Part shown: positions 1 through 6,791 of the stretch, piece after piece
How the letters are laid out: each line of letters opens with the position of its first letter
Position numbering within the stretch: the stretch's first letter is position 1
NCBI GenBank assembly: GCA_005787665.1
Contig: SYAB01000447.1
Coordinates: 1-6,791 of the forward strand
From: Actinomycetota bacterium
GTDB taxonomy: Bacteria > Actinomycetota > Actinomycetes > Mycobacteriales > Mycobacteriaceae
DNA length: 6,791 nt
Reading direction: 5' to 3'
Notes under the pieces: model-generated
What the model saw: the letters and a program-made list of their open reading frames with translations, nothing else
The model's database searches: none
Told to the model about the DNA's origin: nothing
Translations under genes and position numbers: made by a program

Positions 1-1
1 A

Positions 2-490
2 CTGTTCGTCGCGGCAGGTGCGTTCGCCGGGGCGATGTTGCAGCCCTATCTGTCCGACCGCGCGACGGTCGCCACCAAGATGACGATCGCGGCGACCGCC
101 GCGAAGGCGATCGCCACATTGTGGAGCTACACGCCGGAGGATATGGACCGGCTGTCAGACCGCTCAGCGAAGTACCTGGCCGGCGACTTCGAGGAGCAGT
201 ACCGCAAGTTCGTCGACGCTATCGCCGCCACCAACAAACAGGCCAAGGTGACCAGCAGCACGCAGGTGGTCGGCGCCGCGGTCGAGTCGCTGCGCGGAAC
301 ACCGGTACCCACGGAGGCCACCGCGCTCGTGTACACCAACACCACCTCGACGACCCCGCAAAACAACAACATCCCGTCGATGAAGTACCTGTCCTACCGA
401 CTGGAACTCACGCGGGTGGGCCGGGACTGGAGGGTCACCAAGATGACCACGGTCACCTCACTGGACCTGACGCCAAAGCTCGGACTCTGA
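2..490 (+). CDS. Mce-associated membrane protein, C-terminal part (5' end outside window)
   Basis: The frame is open from the first codon of the window, so only the last 162 residues are seen and the start lies upstream. The visible part begins with the end of a hydrophobic segment (LFVAAGAFAGAML), presumably the single transmembrane helix. A roughly 145-residue exposed domain of the Mce-associated (Mas/Mam) type follows. Family hallmarks visible are an Ala/Thr-rich helix leading to an LWSYTPEDMD stretch, then LAGDFEEQYRKF, and C-terminal beta-strand sequence ending in LELTRVGRDWRVTKM. Members accompany Mce lipid-import complexes and are thought to stabilise or assemble them at the membrane. 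With an lprO-position gene just downstream on the other strand, it is most likely the counterpart of M. tuberculosis Rv0178, last gene of the mce1 operon; this rests on remembered gene order. The gene converges with its neighbour, leaving only 6 bases between the two stop codons. Confidence 0.85.
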   Translation: MFVAAGAFAGAMLQPYLSDRATVATKMTIAATAAKAIATLWSYTPEDMDRLSDRSAKYLAGDFEEQYRKFVDAIAATNKQAKVTSSTQVVGAAVESLRGTPVPTEATALVYTNTTSTTPQNNNIPSMKYLSYRLELTRVGRDWRVTKMTTVTSLDLTPKLGL

Positions 491-496
491 CCGCGG

Positions 497-500
<4 letters not shown>
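487..500. terminator. 14-bp perfect palindrome spanning both stop codons of convergent genes; possible bidirectional hairpin
   Basis: CTGACCGCGGTCAG is its own reverse complement and contains the TGA of the plus-strand gene (488-490) and the TGA of the minus-strand gene (497-499) placed symmetrically. As RNA it could form a five-pair stem with a CGCG loop on either transcript. No U-tract follows on either side, so it is not a classical intrinsic terminator. A terminator role is inference from position. Confidence 0.3.
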
Positions 501-3696
<3,196 letters not shown>

Positions 3697-3784
3697 TCCC
3701 GATGACGGTGTGTGTACCACGTCGCAGTTGGGGACAACCGGCTCCCGGGACAGAGGGGTGGCCCACTCCGTCGGCGGCATCGCT
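3697..3784. other. Short intergenic spacer, nothing recognised
   Basis: About 90 bases separate the lipoprotein gene from the promoter of the DUF2786 gene. They include a minor 4-bp stem hairpin (GTTG-GGGA-CAAC, 3727-3738) and an 8-bp palindrome TCCCGGGA (3743-3750). There is no T-tract terminator. The gap and the separate -10 element downstream suggest that a new transcription unit begins here. Confidence 0.4.
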
Positions 3785-3799
3785 TAGCGTGGCCATGTG
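3785..3799 (+). promoter_or_regulatory. Probable leaderless promoter (-10 element) of the DUF2786 gene
   Basis: TAGCGT (3785-3790) fits TANNNT and is followed by exactly six bases and then the GTG at 3797. Transcription would thus start on the first base of the start codon. No Shine-Dalgarno sequence is visible, and the nearby ATG at 3795 runs directly into TGA. This is the same geometry as at the lipase gene upstream. Confidence 0.5.
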
Positions 3800-4549
3800 A
3801 CTACCGACGACAAGATGCTGGCACGGATCGCGGCGTTGCTGCGCCAGGCCGAGGGCACCGACAACGCCCACGAGGCCGAGGCATTCATGGCCGCGGCCCA
3901 GCGGTTGGCGACGGCGACATCCATCGATCTCGCCGTGGCCCGGTCCCACTCGGCCACTCGCACCGCCGCTCAGCAACCGACCCAGCGGACCATCACCATC
4001 GGTGAGCCCGGCAGCCGGGGTCTGCGCACCTACGTGCAGTTGTTCGCCGGTATCGCCGCGGCCAACGACGTGCGCTGTGACGTGGCGTCGAACTCGACAC
4101 TGGTCTATGCCTACGGATTCGCCGAGGATATCGACGCGAGCCACGCGCTCTACGCCAGCCTGGTCGTACAGATGGTGCGGTCCTGCGATGCCTACCTGGC
4201 CACCGGTGCGCACCGTCCGACCCCGACCATCACCGCCAGGCTGAACTTCCAGCTGGCTTTCGGAACCCGGGTCGGCCAGCGGCTGGCGGAGGCCCGCGAC
4301 GACGCCCGGAGGGAGGCGACTACGGCGCGGGTGGCCACCCCGGGGACCGCACTTGCGTTGCGCAACAAAGAGATCGAACTGCGTGATCACTATCGGGCCG
4401 CCTCCCGGGCGCGGGGCACCTGGCGGGCCAGCAGCGCCTCGGCCGGCTATTCGTCGGCGGCCCGGCGGGCCGGTGACCGGGCGGGACGCCAGGCGCGACT
4501 GGGATCGAGTCCGGAGCTACCGGGAGCACGGACCCGGCTGTCGAGGTGA
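3797..4549 (+). CDS. DUF2786 domain protein (Rv0184-type)
   Basis: This encodes 250 residues, close to the length I recall for M. tuberculosis Rv0184. The N-terminal DUF2786 domain is clear at about residues 6-46, with the signature ALLRQAEGTDNAHEAEAFMA followed by AQRLATATSIDL. A middle alpha/beta region (about 75-185) includes RTYVQLFAGIAAANDVRC and ASHALYASLVVQMVRSCDAYL, as in other DUF2786 proteins. The C-terminal 60 residues are basic and Ser/Arg/Ala-rich, with a GYSSAARRAGDRAGRQARLG stretch that could bind nucleic acid or be disordered. There is no signal peptide or membrane segment, so it is probably cytoplasmic. The family has no established biochemical function known to me. The start is a GTG chosen from the leaderless promoter and because the domain begins immediately after it. 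The stop overlaps the next start in GTGA, which points to joint function with the metallopeptidase-like protein. Confidence 0.88.
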   Translation: MTTDDKMLARIAALLRQAEGTDNAHEAEAFMAAAQRLATATSIDLAVARSHSATRTAAQQPTQRTITIGEPGSRGLRTYVQLFAGIAAANDVRCDVASNSTLVYAYGFAEDIDASHALYASLVVQMVRSCDAYLATGAHRPTPTITARLNFQLAFGTRVGQRLAEARDDARREATTARVATPGTALALRNKEIELRDHYRAASRARGTWRASSASAGYSSAARRAGDRAGRQARLGSSPELPGARTRLSR

Positions 4550-5043
4550 GTGCGCGCGACAGCCAGCGTTCCAGGGTCTACGAGGCCGAGGGCTTTGTCC
4601 GCACCCTGTTCGACCGCGCCGCACAGCATCATTCGCGGTGCATCGACTTCTTCGGCGAGTCGATCACCCTTCCGCCGGAGGCCCGTTTCGCCTCGGTGGA
4701 ATCGGCGCAGCGCTACGTCGAGGACGTGCTTGCGCTGCCCGCGGTCGCCCGGATCCAGCCCACGGCCGGCGGGATCATCGTGCGGTCCCGACGCTCGGCG
4801 ACGGCGGCGCACTACGAGGGTGGCGGTGATGTGGGGGTGATCGCCGTGCCGGAGCGCGGCGATGGCACCTGGGCGCTGCGCGAACTGGTGGTGCTGCACG
4901 AAGTGGCCCACCACCTGTGCGGCGCAGGCCCCGCGCACGGCCCGGGCTTCGTCGCGACGTTCTGCGCACTGGCGTCGGCGGTGATGGGGCCCGAGGCCGG
5001 ACATGTGCTTCGTGTGGTCTACGCGAAACACGGTGTTCGTTAG
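4546..5043 (+). CDS. Small HExxH metallopeptidase-like protein (Rv0185-type, TIGR04338 family)
   Basis: This 165-residue cytoplasmic protein has a zincin active site: HEVAH at residues 118-122 gives zinc ligands His118 and His122 with catalytic Glu119. A third histidine, His131, lies in AHGPGFVATF. An HExxH followed eight residues later by HGPxF recalls SprT/WLM-like and M48-like minimal peptidases. It is probably the actinobacterial TIGR04338 'putative metallohydrolase' family and the counterpart of Rv0185 (about 169 aa); both are from memory. The substrate is unknown. The N-terminal part (RVYEAEGFVRTLFDRA) is a helix followed by an alpha/beta segment typical of the family. The GTG start lies inside the upstream stop (GTGA), and no other early start exists, so expression is probably coupled to the DUF2786 gene. 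The next gene follows after 10 bases. Confidence 0.85.
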   Translation: MSARDSQRSRVYEAEGFVRTLFDRAAQHHSRCIDFFGESITLPPEARFASVESAQRYVEDVLALPAVARIQPTAGGIIVRSRRSATAAHYEGGGDVGVIAVPERGDGTWALRELVVLHEVAHHLCGAGPAHGPGFVATFCALASAVMGPEAGHVLRVVYAKHGVR

Positions 5044-5046
5044 GGG
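5042..5046 (+). promoter_or_regulatory. Ribosome binding site favouring the GTG at 5054
   Basis: AGGGG overlaps the upstream TAG stop and sits 7 bases before the GTG at 5054. It supports that start over the GTG at 5063, which lacks such a site. It also fits co-transcription with the metallopeptidase gene. Confidence 0.45.
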
Positions 5047-5053
5047 CGCTACT

Positions 5054-5728
5054 GTGACCGGCGTGGACGAAACGATCGGTCCCGAGCAATGGCTGGCCAC
5101 CGACGCACTCCTGGACCGACTGCTGCTTGGCGAGGATCCGGCGTTGCACGAGGCGCTGACCGATTCGCAGGACGCCGGGCTTCCCCCGATCGAGGTGTCG
5201 GCCCAGAGCGCCCGGCTGCTGTATCTGCTGACGAAGATCAGCGGCGCGCGCCGCGTTCTGGAGATCGGCACCCTCGGTGGTTACAGCACGATCTGCCTGG
5301 CCCGTGCGGTCGGGCCGGACGGAAGTGTGGTCAGCCTGGAGGCCAGCCCGCGTCATGCCGACATCGCCGCAGCCAACCTGCGCCGGGCGGGGGTCGCCGA
5401 TCGCGTCGAGATCGTGGTAGGCCCCGCCCTGGAGACCCTGCCCGGCCTTGCCGGGGAGTTCGACCTGGTGTTCATCGACGCCGACAAGGAGAACAACACC
5501 GCCTACGTCCGCCACGCCGCCCGACTCGGGCGCCCGGGAACGGTGATCGTGGTGGACAACGCCGTGCGAGCGGGACGGATCGTGAATCCTGCGGCCGACG
5601 ACCATCAGGCCCGCGCAGTGCGCGACATGCTGGAGTTCGTCGGAGCCGACGCAGACCTGGAATCCGCCGCGATTCAGACCGTCGGTGCCAAGGGGTGGGA
5701 CGGCTTCCTCATCGCCCGGATCCGGTAA
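5054..5728 (+). CDS. Metal-dependent SAM O-methyltransferase (Rv0187-type, catechol/caffeoyl-CoA family)
   Basis: This is a 224-residue class I methyltransferase of the Methyltransf_3 (COMT/CCoAOMT) family, which transfers a methyl group from S-adenosylmethionine to a hydroxyl, typically of a catechol-like ring, using a divalent metal. SAM-binding motif I, VLEIGTLGGYST, is at 68-79, and an acidic residue ending the second strand is in VVSLEASP. FIDADKENN (140-148) and VVDNAV (167-171) supply the metal ligands expected in the family (Asp142, Asp168, Asn169). I recall the M. tuberculosis relative Rv0187 (220 aa) described as such an enzyme. The physiological substrate here is unknown. The GTG at 5054 is preferred for its AGGGG site; the GTG at 5063 (221 aa) is the alternative and has a -10-like TACTGT 7 bases before it. 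There is no signal peptide. It converges with the oxidoreductase gene, leaving 4 bases between stops. Confidence 0.92.
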   Translation: MTGVDETIGPEQWLATDALLDRLLLGEDPALHEALTDSQDAGLPPIEVSAQSARLLYLLTKISGARRVLEIGTLGGYSTICLARAVGPDGSVVSLEASPRHADIAAANLRRAGVADRVEIVVGPALETLPGLAGEFDLVFIDADKENNTAYVRHAARLGRPGTVIVVDNAVRAGRIVNPAADDHQARAVRDMLEFVGADADLESAAIQTVGAKGWDGFLIARIR

Positions 5729-5732
5729 GCCG

Positions 5733-6791
5733 TCAACCCGCCGGCGCCACCTGGACGGGCACGCCGTTGAGCACCGCCGTGCCGGAAAGCGGGTCCAGCA
5801 GTGAACTGTCGAGCAGACTGTTGACGTTGACCCCGGGATGCGCCGCGGCCACCGCCATCCGGGTTCCCGGCGCGCCGTGACCCCAGCCGTGCGGCAGGGA
5901 CACCACACCCGGGCGGATCGCGTCGGTGATCTCCACCGGCACATCCAGTTTGCCGGCCGGGCCGGTGACCACCGCGACCTCGCCGAGCCCGAGCCGGGCG
6001 GCATCTGCGGGATGGATCTGCAGCGTGCAACGGTTGCTGCCGCCGGTCAGCGACGGCAGGTTGTGCATCCAGCTGTTGTTCGACCGCAGGTGCCGCCGAC
6101 CGATCAGCAGGAATCCGTTGTCGTCGGCGGCCAGCGAACCGTGCAGCCGGGGGATATCGTCGAGGATCGGCTGGGGAGCCAATTCGATGGTGCCGGAAGG
6201 GGTCCTGAGCACGGCCGGAATGCGCGACGTGAGCGGGCCGAGATCCAGGCCGTGCGGGTTGTCCTTGAGTCGCTGCAGGTTCAATCCACCGGGCGCGGTG
6301 CCGAACGCGTCGCCGAACGGCCCCAAGCGCAGCATCATGTCGAGGCGACGTTCGTACCCCGGACCCGATGGGAGCATCGCGGTCAGGTCCTGCACGTCCC
6401 GGCCGGCCACCGGTGAGTGCGGGTCGGCGACCTCCCGCTCCAGCGTGGCCGCGATGACCTGATCGTCGATCAGAGCGGGGTCGGCGTCGGCGCCGAGGCC
6501 CATCAGTCGCAGCGCCAGCCGGCACACGATCTCCACCTCGCCGGGTCGGCCCTCGGGAAGATCGAACACCGGGGGTGAGTACCGGGCGGTGCTGTGCACC
6601 GCCAGTCCGGACAGTGCCACGTCGAAATGTGGGGCGTAGGACGGCGGCGGCGGTGGGAGGATGACGTCGGCGTGCCGGGTGGTCTCGTTGAGATAGGGGT
6701 CGACCGAGACCATGAACGCCAGGCTCTCCATCGCCCGTGACAGGCGTTCGCCGTCCGGGGCCGACAGCACCGGGTTGCCGGCGATGGTAAC
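5733..6791 (-). CDS. Molybdopterin-dependent oxidoreductase, C-terminal half (5' end outside window)
   Basis: The frame is open to the window edge; 352 C-terminal residues are visible, probably about half of a protein near 760 aa (Rv0197 in M. tuberculosis is about 762 aa by memory). The first visible codons read VTIAGNPVLSAPDG, the usual 'GNP' turn of the molybdopterin domain. Next comes VDPYLNETTRHADVILPPPPP, the family's statement of catalytic-domain closure, with a run of five prolines. The last 130 residues are the molydop-binding beta-barrel domain, with LTGGSNRCTLQIHPADAARLGL and GVVSLPHGWGHG. Such enzymes hold a bis-molybdopterin guanine dinucleotide cofactor and, in the formate dehydrogenase branch, an N-terminal Fe-S cluster; that region and the Mo-ligating residue are not in view, so the substrate cannot be told. 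No start or promoter is visible. It points toward the methyltransferase and is not in its operon. Confidence 0.9.
   Translation of the reverse strand, partial: VTIAGNPVLSAPDGERLSRAMESLAFMVSVDPYLNETTRHADVILPPPPPSYAPHFDVALSGLAVHSTARYSPPVFDLPEGRPGEVEIVCRLALRLMGLGADADPALIDDQVIAATLEREVADPHSPVAGRDVQDLTAMLPSGPGYERRLDMMLRLGPFGDAFGTAPGGLNLQRLKDNPHGLDLGPLTSRIPAVLRTPSGTIELAPQPILDDIPRLHGSLAADDNGFLLIGRRHLRSNNSWMHNLPSLTGGSNRCTLQIHPADAARLGLGEVAVVTGPAGKLDVPVEITDAIRPGVVSLPHGWGHGAPGTRMAVAAAHPGVNVNSLLDSSLLDPLSGTAVLNGVPVQVAPAG

Noticed and set aside
3727..3738. Hairpin GTTG-GGGA-CAAC as a terminator after the lipoprotein gene
   Set aside because: A four-pair stem without a T-tract is too weak to call.
5044..5053. 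Possible mymT-like small metallothionein gene between the metallopeptidase and methyltransferase genes
   Set aside because: Only 10 bases separate the two genes, and no cysteine-rich short frame is present.
5716..5725. 10-bp palindrome CCGGATCCGG just before the methyltransferase stop
   Set aside because: It is fully explained by the Arg-Ile-Arg codons and is short enough to occur by chance in this composition.
4775..6004. 409-codon open frame on the minus strand
   Set aside because: It runs across two well-supported genes in another phase and has low-complexity composition and no family motif.
6650..6665. GGC-type triplet repeat
   Set aside because: It encodes the five-proline run of the oxidoreductase, in a loop after the HADVILP motif that is commonly proline-rich. 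It is not a mobile or regulatory repeat.

Overview
The window is a high-GC stretch with frequent GTG starts, GTGA stop/start overlaps, and protein families typical of mycobacteria. From remembered protein sequences and gene order it looks like the region downstream of the mce1 operon in a non-tuberculous Mycobacterium or Mycolicibacterium. It corresponds to the M. tuberculosis stretch from about Rv0178 to Rv0187, followed by an Rv0197-type gene. No database search was possible, so the ortholog names are inferences. The strongest is the Rv0183-type monoacylglycerol lipase: same length (279 aa) and catalytic triad at the same residue numbers.

Layout: (1) 2-490 (+) is the 3' end of a Mce-associated membrane protein gene. 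It converges with (2) 497-1570 (-), a secreted phosphodiester-glycosidase-domain protein in the position of lprO. (3) 1571-1819 is a 249-bp divergent intergenic region. It holds a good sigma-A-like promoter for the minus-strand gene, a repeated operator-like motif, a short stretch with strongly coding-like codon use, and a probable leaderless promoter for the next gene. (4) 1820-2659 (+) is the monoacylglycerol lipase. It overlaps by 4 bases (5) 2656-3696 (+), an alpha/beta-hydrolase-fold lipoprotein whose nucleophile serine appears to be replaced by glycine. (6) 3797-4549 (+) is a DUF2786 protein with a probable leaderless GTG start. It overlaps by 4 bases (7) 4546-5043 (+), a small HExxH zinc-metallopeptidase-like protein. 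(8) 5054-5728 (+) is a metal-dependent O-methyltransferase. It converges with (9) 5733-6791 (-), the C-terminal half of a molybdopterin oxidoreductase that runs off the window.

The plus-strand genes form two short translationally coupled pairs, lipase plus lipoprotein and DUF2786 plus metallopeptidase, with the methyltransferase probably co-transcribed with the second pair. The theme of the left half is envelope lipid handling: Mce transport, a cell-wall-directed glycosidase, a glyceride lipase and a hydrolase-like lipoprotein. The right half is less well understood. The most unusual items are the apparently catalytically dead lipoprotein coupled to an intact lipase and the uncharacterised DUF2786/zincin pair. 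I see no tRNA, rRNA, CRISPR array, insertion sequence or phage gene. No gene-free stretch exceeds 300 bases.
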